Source of the DNA: an uncultured Ruminococcus sp.
GTDB taxonomy: Bacteria > Bacillota > Clostridia > Oscillospirales > Acutalibacteraceae
NCBI GenBank assembly: GCA_902776375.1
Contig: CACYPV010000003.1
Location: 1-64,000 of the forward strand
Direction of reading: 5' to 3'
Length of the DNA stretch: 64,000 nt
Shown here: one piece after another, positions 49,899 to 57,162 of the stretch
Layout of the letters: every line of letters starts with the position of its first letter
Numbering within the stretch: position 1 is the stretch's first letter
Notes under the pieces: generated by a model
What the model was told of the DNA's origin: nothing
Seen by the model: the letters and a program-made list of their open reading frames with translations, nothing else
Databases searched by the model: none
Made by a program: the position numbers and the translations under genes

Positions 49899-50945
49899 AT
49901 GGACACAATGAAAGCCAGAGTTTTAAGAGAAGTCGGCAATTTGGAATACTGCGACTATCCCATGCCCGAGGTAAAGCCCGACGAGGTGCTGTTCAGGGTT
50001 AGGGCCTGCGGTATCTGCGGTTCCGACATCCCGCGCATTTTTGTAAACGGCACCTACCATTTCCCGACTATCCCCGGCCATGAATTTTCCGGTGAGGTCG
50101 TCGGCGTGGGCGACGATAAGAACAAAGACCTGATCGGCATGAGAGCGACCGTTTTTCCGCTTATCCCGTGCAAGAAGTGCGAGAACTGCAATAACGGCGA
50201 CTACGAGATGTGCAAGAGCTACGATTACCTCGGCTCGCGCAGCGACGGCGCTTACGCCGAGTACGTGCGCGTGCCCGTGTGGAACCTCGTGCCCATCCCC
50301 GAGAACGTCAGCTTTGAGGTCGCCGCTATGACCGAGCCCTGCGCCGTCGCGCTGCACGCGCTCAGACGCGCTCAGATCGAGGTGGGGGACAACGTTGTTA
50401 TCTTCGGACCCGGCACCATCGGCATGCTTATAGCGCAGTGGGCGAGAGCCTGGGGCGCAAGAGTGCTGCTCGTCGGCACCGACGTCAATAACTGGGATTT
50501 CATCGAGAGCCTCGGTTTCACCGAATACTGCAATTCCTCGCGTGAGAACGCCATTGAGTGGGTCAAGAACATGACCGGCGGCGTCGGCGCGGATATCGCC
50601 ATAGAGGCTGTGGGCATTCCGCTCACCGCGTGCAACTGCCTTGAGGCTGCGGCTTCGGGCGGCAAGGTAATCTTCGTGGGCAACCCTCACGGCGACTTCA
50701 CCTTCCCGCAGAACACCTACTGGCAGATACTCAGGAAGCAGCTTTCCATCTTCGGCACATGGAACTCCGCCTACAGCGACACCCACAAAAGCGACTGGAA
50801 CATGGTCGTCAATGCGCTGTCAAACGGTTCCATCAACGCGGAAAAGCTAATCACGCACCGCTTTACCCTCGAGGATATGGACAAGGGTCTTGAGATAATG
50901 AAGAACAATTCCGAGTTTTTCGCAAAGGTAATGGTACTTATTTGA
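49899..50945 (+). CDS. tarJ: Zinc-dependent alcohol dehydrogenase, probable ribulose-5-phosphate reductase (TarJ)
   Basis: This 348-residue MDR-family enzyme has the catalytic zinc region CGICGSDIPR and GHEFSGEVVG, a complete four-cysteine structural zinc lobe (CKKCENCNNGDYEMC) and the cofactor loop FGPGTIG. In the tarIJ arrangement this enzyme reduces D-ribulose 5-phosphate to D-ribitol 5-phosphate with NADPH, which TarI activates with CTP. The ATG at 49899 is 9 nt after AGGCGG. A second ATG three codons later is possible. Confidence 0.82.
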   Translation: MDTMKARVLREVGNLEYCDYPMPEVKPDEVLFRVRACGICGSDIPRIFVNGTYHFPTIPGHEFSGEVVGVGDDKNKDLIGMRATVFPLIPCKKCENCNNGDYEMCKSYDYLGSRSDGAYAEYVRVPVWNLVPIPENVSFEVAAMTEPCAVALHALRRAQIEVGDNVVIFGPGTIGMLIAQWARAWGARVLLVGTDVNNWDFIESLGFTEYCNSSRENAIEWVKNMTGGVGADIAIEAVGIPLTACNCLEAAASGGKVIFVGNPHGDFTFPQNTYWQILRKQLSIFGTWNSAYSDTHKSDWNMVVNALSNGSINAEKLITHRFTLEDMDKGLEIMKNNSEFFAKVMVLI

Positions 50946-50970
50946 TACCTCTTAATGATAAGGAGTAATT

Positions 50971-51639
50971 ATGAGTGGAAAACTTTCGCCGTCTTTGATG
51001 TGCGCCGACGTTCTTAATTTAGAGCGCGAGCTGACGGCACTTGACGATCTGGGCGTGGATTACATCCACCTCGATTTCATGGACAATCATTTCGTCCCCA
51101 ACATCACGCTCGACACGGGCATAGTCAAGGCGACAAAATCCGTGCTGAAGCACATGAAAAGGGACATTCACATAATGGCTTTCAAGCCGCAGCAATACTT
51201 TGACCGCATGGAGATAGGCGCGGGGGACATAGTAGCCGTACACTATGAGGCGTGTCCCGACGATCTCGGCGACGTTTTAGCCGATATACGCGCTCGCGGA
51301 GCCTCGCCGTTTTTGGCGATCAGCCCCGACACTCCCGTCGACGTCCTGCCCGATTGGTTCGACAGCATCGACGGCGTGCTCGTCATGACCGTGTACCCGG
51401 GCTTTGCGGGTCGTCCGATAGTTCCGGGCAGCCTTGAAAAGCTCAAAGCCGCGCGCCGTTTGATAGACGAGAGCGGCAAAGACCTCCTGCTTGAGGTCGA
51501 CGGTCACGTAAGCTGGGAGCTTTGCGGCAAAATGCGCGAAGCCGGCGCGGATATATTCGTAGCCGGTTCGTCCTCGCTCTACCAAAAGGGGCTTGATCTG
51601 GGCGAGGCTGTTGCAAGAATGACCGAATTGGTCAAATAA
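50971..51639 (+). CDS. Ribulose-phosphate 3-epimerase-like TIM barrel protein
   Basis: The 222-residue protein follows the Rpe pattern: LSPSLMCAD, YIHLDFMDNHFVPN, DIHIMAF, a VHYEA strand, and MTVYPGFAGRPIV then LEVDGHVSW. The metal-binding His and Asp residues are kept, but two usually strict loops differ (NPGFGGQ is YPGFAGR; VDGGI is VDGHV). It may supply ribulose 5-phosphate for TarJ from xylulose 5-phosphate or act on a related sugar phosphate. It lies inside the cluster with short spacers, supporting a dedicated role. Confidence 0.8.
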   Translation: MSGKLSPSLMCADVLNLERELTALDDLGVDYIHLDFMDNHFVPNITLDTGIVKATKSVLKHMKRDIHIMAFKPQQYFDRMEIGAGDIVAVHYEACPDDLGDVLADIRARGASPFLAISPDTPVDVLPDWFDSIDGVLVMTVYPGFAGRPIVPGSLEKLKAARRLIDESGKDLLLEVDGHVSWELCGKMREAGADIFVAGSSSLYQKGLDLGEAVARMTELVK

Positions 51640-51657
51640 ATCATTTGGGGTGTTTTT

Positions 51658-53430
51658 GTGGAATACCATATAGAAATAAAGGAGCTGTTGATCGAGGATG
51701 ACAAGCTGACCCTCACCGTTATGGGCACTGTCACCGACGACATCATCAACTCACACTTTGTTTCAAAACCAAAGCTTATTTTGCATTTCATAAATGAGGA
51801 GGAGGACAGGCGCATACCGTTTGTGCTTTCCAACGTTATTCCCACAAACGGAAAGTGCTACTTCTCGGGACGCTATGTCTACAGGCTCGACCTGCTGTTC
51901 TGGAAAACGCGCAACAAGTATCTGCCGTTCGACATGTATTTCAATTTCGGCTTCGTCGACTATTACGAGGAAAAAATCGATATCGACGTAACGCCCGAGA
52001 ACTGCATGGTCGACAACAAGCAGTTCAGGTTCAAGCTGCGCGGCAACCACTATTCGTTCAAGCCTGACAGGCTCGCCATCCTGCGCACGCCCGTAAAGCG
52101 CTTTTTCGTAAAGTTTTTCCACGCCATAGTCAGCGTGATCGAGTACCTTTTCGCCATCGTAATGATGCCGGTATTTCTGATAGAAACGCTGCTGCATGTT
52201 TCCGGAGTTCTTAAAATGCCCGCCCGCTTCAACGACGAGAGCGCCTCAAAGCGCTTCGCCGCTTACCTGATGTGGCGGTTCTCAAGCGTGTCCAACTGCA
52301 AGGTTTCGCTGTGGACTTTCAAGCGCTGGATATTCAAGCGCAGCTACGGCTTTTTTAAGCTGTTCAAGATCAAGAACAATAAAATCACCTTTATTTCGCT
52401 CAGGCGCAACGATATCTCGGGCAATTTCGCCTTTGTGTACGATAAGCTCAAGGACGACAAAAACCTTGATATCCACTTTATCCTCAACGAGCACACCATC
52501 GCCGCCATGACTTTGGGCGAGATATTCGACTTCACCAAGTCCTGCGCCACCAGCAAGATCGTCGTGCTGGATGAGTTCACCCCGATGATACATTACATCG
52601 ACCTAAGAAAGAATACCAAGCTCGTGCAGCTCTGGCACGCCTGCGGCGCGTTCAAGACCTTCGGCTTTACCCGTCTTTCAAAGCCCAAGGGTTCACCGCA
52701 GCCCACCAGGAACCACAGGAGCTACGACTACGTGACCGTAAGCTCCACCTACTGCAAGAAGTGTCATTCCGAGGGCTTCGGCATTGCCACCGACAACATC
52801 GTAGCCACCGGCATACCGCGCACCGACGTGTTCTTTGACGAAAGCTACAAGGCAAAGGCGAGAGCCAAGTTCTATAAGGAGCACCCGAATTTCAAGGGCA
52901 AGAAGATAATCCTCTTTGCCCCGACGTTCAGGGGCATGGTCAAGGAGACCGCGTTCTATCCCACCGAGCTCTTTGACGTCGCAAAAATCTGCGCGGGTAT
53001 TCCCGACGACTACTGCATTATCGTCAAGCACCATCCCTTCGTCACCGATGTTCAGCCCATTCCGGATGAGCTCAAAGACAGGGTCATAGACCTTTCCTGC
53101 GACCCCGAGCTCAACGACCTGCTGTTTATCACAGACGTCATAATCACCGACTACTCCTCGCTCGTGTTCGAGGCTTCGCTGCTCGATATCCCGATGATAT
53201 TCTACGCCTTCGACCTCGAAAAATACATCAACGAGCGCGACTTCTACTTTGACTTCAAGGAGTTCGTTCCCGGCAAGATCGCCTACTGCATGGACGATAT
53301 AATCGCCGCTATCAACAACGGCGACTTCTGCACCGAGCGCATCGCGCCCTTCGCCGAAATGTTCTTTGACAACCGCGACGGCAAGGCGACAGAGCGTGTG
53401 GTCAAGCTGTTGTATGATAATTTAGGCTAG
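51658..53430 (+). CDS. CDP-glycerol/CDP-ribitol:polyol phosphate transferase (TagF/TarL family)
   Basis: The 590-residue protein polymerises or primes a polyol-phosphate chain, as in wall teichoic acid. The N-terminal 140 residues are beta-rich and unlike the rest. A hydrophobic segment (about 147-180) may bind the membrane. The transferase domain has LVQLWHACGAFKTFG, GIPRTDVF, ILFAPTFRG, KHHPF and TDYSSLVFEASLL, all typical of the glyphos_transf family, with His and Asp residues used in catalysis. The start is GTG at 51658. Ribitol rather than glycerol is inferred from the tarIJ neighbours. The stop is the first triplet of a heptanucleotide array. Confidence 0.88.
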   Translation: MEYHIEIKELLIEDDKLTLTVMGTVTDDIINSHFVSKPKLILHFINEEEDRRIPFVLSNVIPTNGKCYFSGRYVYRLDLLFWKTRNKYLPFDMYFNFGFVDYYEEKIDIDVTPENCMVDNKQFRFKLRGNHYSFKPDRLAILRTPVKRFFVKFFHAIVSVIEYLFAIVMMPVFLIETLLHVSGVLKMPARFNDESASKRFAAYLMWRFSSVSNCKVSLWTFKRWIFKRSYGFFKLFKIKNNKITFISLRRNDISGNFAFVYDKLKDDKNLDIHFILNEHTIAAMTLGEIFDFTKSCATSKIVVLDEFTPMIHYIDLRKNTKLVQLWHACGAFKTFGFTRLSKPKGSPQPTRNHRSYDYVTVSSTYCKKCHSEGFGIATDNIVATGIPRTDVFFDESYKAKARAKFYKEHPNFKGKKIILFAPTFRGMVKETAFYPTELFDVAKICAGIPDDYCIIVKHHPFVTDVQPIPDELKDRVIDLSCDPELNDLLFITDVIITDYSSLVFEASLLDIPMIFYAFDLEKYINERDFYFDFKEFVPGKIAYCMDDIIAAINNGDFCTERIAPFAEMFFDNRDGKATERVVKLLYDNLG

Positions 53431-53474
53431 TGGTTAGAAGCTAGATTAGGTATTAGGTATCAGGTATTAGGGGT
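53428..53474. repeat. Heptanucleotide array, mixed TAGTGGT/TAGGTAT units
   Basis: TAGTGGT (its TAG is the preceding gene's stop), TAGAAGC, a five-base TAGAT, then TAGGTAT, TAGGTAT or CAGGTAT units. It opens a 484-base spacer before infC that is filled by repeats, a promoter and a leader. Confidence 0.85.
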
Positions 53475-53482
53475 GTAGTGGA

Positions 53483-53580
53483 AACGTTTGTGCTTTGCCG
53501 TTGCCTCCCGCTGTCATCCTGAGCGAAGTGGAGCGCAGCGGAACGAAGTCGAAGGATCCCCCAATGTGGGGCAGAAACAT
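53483..53580. repeat. Dispersed 'CHPERS' repeat (A type), copy 3
   Basis: Almost identical to 43924-44021 in the same orientation over about 95 bases, including the internal block missing from the inverted copy. From 53581 to 53697 I recognise nothing further. Confidence 0.9.
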
Positions 53581-53697
53581 TTCTGTCTGCGCATGGTACC
53601 TTTGCGGCTTTCTGTTCATCAGCATAGCCGCCGGTTTGGATCAACGCCGAGTCATAACGCGTGCCGCGAGGTCGTTTTTAACACAAACTTAAGGAGC

Positions 53698-53739
53698 GCG
53701 AAATAAAATACGCGAAGTAAAATACGCGAAATAAAATAC
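53698..53739 (+). repeat. Three tandem 14-bp repeats abutting the infC promoter
   Basis: GCGAAATAAAATAC, GCGAAGTAAAATAC and GCGAAATAAAATAC follow each other without gaps, and the next six bases are the TTGACA of the infC promoter. They could act as an UP-element-like or regulator binding region. Confidence 0.92.
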
Positions 53740-53768
53740 TTGACAAATATAGAAAACTGTATTATAAT
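53740..53768 (+). promoter_or_regulatory. Consensus promoter of infC-rpmI-rplT
   Basis: TTGACA (53740-53745), a 17-nt spacer and TATAAT (53763-53768), an exact consensus match, giving a leader of about 140 nt. Confidence 0.92.
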
Positions 53769-53821
53769 AACTAGGTAAAATAAAGCAAAGCAGGAATGCT
53801 TTCACCTGTGGGGTGTCGTCT

Positions 53822-53890
53822 GCACGGGTCAATACAGCTGATTTAGTGTATTGGTGCGGATGGAGTATTTCTGTCCGCATTGTTTTTTCA
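53822..53890 (+). promoter_or_regulatory. infC leader attenuator (probable L20-type leader)
   Basis: A terminator (TGCGGA 53855-53860, TCCGCA 53874-53879, then TTGTTTTTT) lies just before the ribosome binding site. A competing stem pairs GCAC and CAATACA (53822-53836) with TGTATTG and GTGC (53847-53857), so both stems need GTGC. This fits the transcription attenuation by L20 known for Firmicute infC operons; direct homology to that leader is inferred. Confidence 0.75.
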
Positions 53891-53914
53891 TTAAGTCTTT
53901 GGAGGTGCTCAGTC

Positions 53915-54439
53915 ATCGGCAAGAAAGAAATTAACACTCAGATCAACGAGGAAATTCGTGACAAGGAGCTGAGAGTAATCGGCTCTGACGGACAACAGCT
54001 TGGTATTATGTCGGCAAGGGATGCTTTGAATCTTGCGGAGCAGAAGAACCTTGACTTGGTCAAGATCGCTCCTCAGGCAAATCCGCCTGTGTGCAAGATC
54101 ATGGACTACGGCAAGTACCGCTTTGAACAGGCTAAGAGAGAAAAGGAAGCTAAAAAGAACCAGCACACAGTTGAGATCAAGGAAGTAAGGCTCAGCCTTA
54201 ACATCGATACCCACGATTTTAACACCAAGCTCAACAATGCTCTCAAATTCATCAAGCACGGCGACAAGGTAAAGGTGTCTATCCGTTTCCGCGGACGTGA
54301 AATGGGACATCCCGAGATCGGCTACGATACCATGAAGCGCTTTGCAGAAGCTTGTTCCGAGGTTGCGTCGGTCGAAAAACCCGCAAAGCTTGAAGGCCGC
54401 AACATGTTAATGTTTCTTGCGCCAAAGCCCAACAAGTAA
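53915..54439 (+). CDS. infC: Translation initiation factor IF-3 (ATC start)
   Basis: The 174-residue protein is complete IF-3: the N-terminal domain with INEEIRDKELRVIG, the linker helix (KYRFEQAKREKEAKKNQ) and the C-terminal domain with VKVSIRFRGREMGHPE. It blocks subunit joining and rejects wrong start codons. No ATG, GTG or TTG lies in a usable position. An ATC exactly 7 nt after GGAGGTG is in frame and gives the normal N-terminus. A rare start codon allows IF-3 to repress its own synthesis, as with AUU in E. coli infC. Confidence 0.92.
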   Translation: MGKKEINTQINEEIRDKELRVIGSDGQQLGIMSARDALNLAEQKNLDLVKIAPQANPPVCKIMDYGKYRFEQAKREKEAKKNQHTVEIKEVRLSLNIDTHDFNTKLNNALKFIKHGDKVKVSIRFRGREMGHPEIGYDTMKRFAEACSEVASVEKPAKLEGRNMLMFLAPKPNK

Positions 54440-54460
54440 TTAATTAAGGAGGATATAAAA

Positions 54461-54658
54461 ATGCCTAAGATCAAAACTCACAGCGGCGCCAAAAAGCGTT
54501 TTAAACTTACAAAGAACGGTAAGGTTATCCGCGCCCATGCTAACAAAAGCCACATCCTGAACAAGAAGACAAGAAAGCGTAAAAGAGGTCTTCGTCAGAC
54601 TACTGTTGCTGACGTAACGAACACCGCTCAGATCAAGCGCCTTATCCCTTACAAATAA
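54461..54658 (+). CDS. rpmI: 50S ribosomal protein L35
   Basis: The 65-residue, very basic protein has the L35 pattern (PKIKTHSGAKKRFKLT at the start and KTRKRKRGLRQ in the middle). It lies 21 nt after infC, with AAGGAGG before the ATG, in the universal infC-rpmI-rplT order, and is controlled with them by the infC leader. Confidence 0.97.
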   Translation: MPKIKTHSGAKKRFKLTKNGKVIRAHANKSHILNKKTRKRKRGLRQTTVADVTNTAQIKRLIPYK

Positions 54659-54703
54659 TCAACGCTTGAACGCTACATTAAGATTTAACGGAGGTAACAT
54701 ATA

Positions 54704-55048
54704 ATGGCACGAGTAAAAGGTGCGATGATGACTCGCAAAAGAAGAAAAAAGATTTTAAAGCTTGCCAAGGGTTATTGGGGTGCAAAATCCAAGCACTTCA
54801 AGATGGCGAAGCAGGCTGTTATGAAGAGCGGCAACTACGCATATGCAGGACGTAAGCAGAGAAAGAGAGATTTCCGCCGCCTTTGGATCACCCGTATTTC
54901 CGCAGCTTGCAAGGCTAACGGCACCAACTATTCCACATTCATGAACGGTCTTAAGAAAGAGGGCATCGTGCTCAACCGCAAAATGCTTTCCGAGATCGCT
55001 ATTTCCGATCCCGCGGCTTTCACCGCTCTGGTCGAGAAGGTAAAATAA
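54704..55048 (+). CDS. rplT: 50S ribosomal protein L20
   Basis: The 114-residue L20 has a basic N-terminal extension ([18 protein letters not shown]) needed for 50S assembly and the globular RNA-binding part ([18 protein letters not shown]). In Firmicutes it is the likely feedback regulator that binds the infC leader. A terminator follows within 15 nt. Confidence 0.97.
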   Translation: MARVKGAMMTRKRRKKILKLAKGYWGAKSKHFKMAKQAVMKSGNYAYAGRKQRKRDFRRLWITRISAACKANGTNYSTFMNGLKKEGIVLNRKMLSEIAISDPAAFTALVEKVK

Positions 55049-55060
55049 TATAAATGTAAC

Positions 55061-55085
55061 AGCGTTTGGTTTTCCAAACGCTTTT
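55061..55085 (+). terminator. Terminator of the infC operon
   Basis: AGCGTTTGG and CCAAACGCT form a 9-bp perfect stem with a TTTT loop, followed by TTT. It lies just before the ribosome binding site of the next gene. Confidence 0.85.
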
Positions 55086-55104
55086 GCTCTATTTGGAGAT
55101 TTCT

Positions 55105-55887
55105 ATGATAACGCTCACAAGCAGGGACAATCCGCATATAAAAAACACCGTAAAGTTAAAAAAGAGCGCCAAGTTCAGGCGTGAGTCGGGGCTGTTTATC
55201 GCCGAGGGTCTGCGCGTTTGTATGGACGCAGCGCTCAGCTCAGCCGCGATAGATATGCTTTTCGTCACCGAGCAGGCTGTTCAAAAAAACGCCGACGCTT
55301 TTGAAAAGCTCAGCGCCGCCGCCGCAAAAACATTTTTGGTGCCGCCCGAGCTTTTCGCCCTGATAAGCGACACGCAAACGCCGCAGGGCTTCCTCTGCAC
55401 AATAAAAACACTTGACAAAAGCGCGTATTTTGATACAATAAACAATGGCGGAAAATTTCTTGCTCTGGACAATGTACAGGATCCGAACAATCTCGGCGCG
55501 ATCTTAAGGTCAGCCGAGGCGTTCGGCGTTAGCGGCGTTATAATGTCAGACGACTGCTGCGACGTGTTCAATCCCAAGGTCGTGCGGGGCAGCATGGGCG
55601 CCGTGTTCCGTCTGCCCGTGCTTATCACAGACAGCCTCGGCGCTTGGTTTTCCGCTCATCCGCAAATCAACACATACGCCGCCGTCGTTGACGATAACGC
55701 GCAAAGGGTCACGGATATCTCCTTTAACGCCCCCTGCGCCGTTGTGGTCGGCAACGAGGGCAACGGCATACGTCCGGAAACTCTCGGCGCGTGCAAAAGC
55801 AAGATAACTATTCCGATGAACGGCAAGGCGGAGTCGCTCAACGCGTCGGTCGCCGCAGCTATCCTGATTTGGGAAATGGTAAGGTAA
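55105..55887 (+). CDS. TrmH/SpoU family RNA 2'-O-methyltransferase
   Basis: The 260-residue SPOUT methyltransferase has an N-terminal L30-like substrate-binding domain and a C-terminal knotted domain. The three SpoU motifs are present: NVQDPNNLGAILRSAEAFG, VVGNEGNGI and PMNGKAESLNASVAAAI. It probably methylates a ribose in rRNA (RlmB-like) or tRNA. The ATG at 55105 follows TTTGGAG. It ends at the base before the dprA start. Confidence 0.92.
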   Translation: MITLTSRDNPHIKNTVKLKKSAKFRRESGLFIAEGLRVCMDAALSSAAIDMLFVTEQAVQKNADAFEKLSAAAAKTFLVPPELFALISDTQTPQGFLCTIKTLDKSAYFDTINNGGKFLALDNVQDPNNLGAILRSAEAFGVSGVIMSDDCCDVFNPKVVRGSMGAVFRLPVLITDSLGAWFSAHPQINTYAAVVDDNAQRVTDISFNAPCAVVVGNEGNGIRPETLGACKSKITIPMNGKAESLNASVAAAILIWEMVR

Positions 55888-57153
55888 ATGATTTCGATTC
55901 ACGCAAAATACTGGATAATGATCACTCAGGCTATTGGCTGCAATTCGCCTAAGGCAAAAGCTCTCGCCAGATCCTACGACTTTATTGAAAGTTTTTTCAG
56001 GCTTGGAGAAAGCGAGTGGCGCCGCTGCGGCTTTTTAAGCCCGAAAGAGGTAGACCGTCTTATCGACGCCAAGGAAGAGGACGCGCTGAGGATCATCGAT
56101 CGCTGCGAACAGCTGGGTTACTCAGTGCTCACTATCAACGACGCCGAGTATCCGCAAAACCTGTACTCCATTTCTTCGCCGCCCGCGGTGCTTTATATCA
56201 GCGGCAAGCTTCCGGATTTTGACGAACACTTATCTATTGGCGTAGTCGGCACCAGAAAAGCTTCGCGCTACGGTGTTGAAAATTCATACAAGATAGCCTA
56301 CGCGCTGGCTAAGTACGATACGGTCATAGTCAGCGGCGGCGCATTGGGCGTGGACTGCGCTTCCCACAGGGGCGCGCTGGCAGCTAACGGAATAACCGTA
56401 TGCGTGCGCGGCTGCGGCATCAACAGCCGCTATCTGCGCGACAACATCGATATGCGCAACGCTATCACCTCAAAGGGCGCGGTCATTTCGGAGTACCCGC
56501 CCGACACCGAGCCCCGCAACTTTTATTTTCCCGCGAGGAACAGGATAATCGCTGGCCTTTCAAAAGGCATGCTCATCATCGAGGCGGGGGAAAAGAGCGG
56601 CTCGCTCATTACCGCCAACGACGCGCTGAAAATGGGCAGGAACGTTTTTGCGCTCATGGGCAATAACTTTCCCGAAAACGAGGGCTCTAATCAGCTTATA
56701 AAAACAGGCAAAGCGGTACCAATCACGGATTTTGCGGATATCCTTTCGTTTTACGACCGCAAACGCAGCAAGCGCGAGCCATTCCCCGGTATCGACAACC
56801 TTTCGCTCATGGACATAGACGCCGTTCCCGTAAAGGGGAAAAAGTGCGTTTCGGATAACGCAAAGCCCGCACAAAAAGCGGCAAAGCCCAAAGCGAAGAA
56901 AGTCAAGGCAGAGCCCAAAGCAAAGAAAGTCGAGGCGGAGCCTCAGCCCGCCGCGCCTGTGCACAGAACAGACATTGATCTGGACGGCGACTCCAAAAGG
57001 ATATACGAGTTCCTTTCCGCCGAGCCGGTTCATATAGATACTATCGCGGTCAGTCTTGACCTGCCCGTGAACAGGGCGCTCGGCGCCCTTACCTTGCTTG
57101 AAGTAAAGGGCTTAGTGCGCGCGCTTCAGGGAAGACACTATGTAATTGTTTAG
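55888..57153 (+). CDS. dprA: DNA processing protein DprA
   Basis: The 421-residue protein loads RecA on incoming single-stranded DNA in transformation. It has an N-terminal SAM/HhH-like part, the Rossmann-like DprA domain with GVVGTRKASRYG, VSGGALGVDCASHRGAL and ARNRIIAGLSKG, a Lys/Ala/Pro-rich linker with two near repeats (about residues 325-365), and a C-terminal winged helix (DTIAVSLDLPVNRALGALT). It directly abuts the methyltransferase gene and precedes topA, an order common in Firmicutes. Confidence 0.94.
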   Translation: MISIHAKYWIMITQAIGCNSPKAKALARSYDFIESFFRLGESEWRRCGFLSPKEVDRLIDAKEEDALRIIDRCEQLGYSVLTINDAEYPQNLYSISSPPAVLYISGKLPDFDEHLSIGVVGTRKASRYGVENSYKIAYALAKYDTVIVSGGALGVDCASHRGALAANGITVCVRGCGINSRYLRDNIDMRNAITSKGAVISEYPPDTEPRNFYFPARNRIIAGLSKGMLIIEAGEKSGSLITANDALKMGRNVFALMGNNFPENEGSNQLIKTGKAVPITDFADILSFYDRKRSKREPFPGIDNLSLMDIDAVPVKGKKCVSDNAKPAQKAAKPKAKKVKAEPKAKKVEAEPQPAAPVHRTDIDLDGDSKRIYEFLSAEPVHIDTIAVSLDLPVNRALGALTLLEVKGLVRALQGRHYVIV

Positions 57154-57162
57154 GAGGAAACC

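Noticed and set aside
53488-53706. Reading frame giving a CHPERS-type peptide, and a similar one at 43803-44090
   Set aside because: These frames lie over the dispersed A-type repeat, lack ribosome binding sites, and reproduce the well-known spurious peptide of that repeat.
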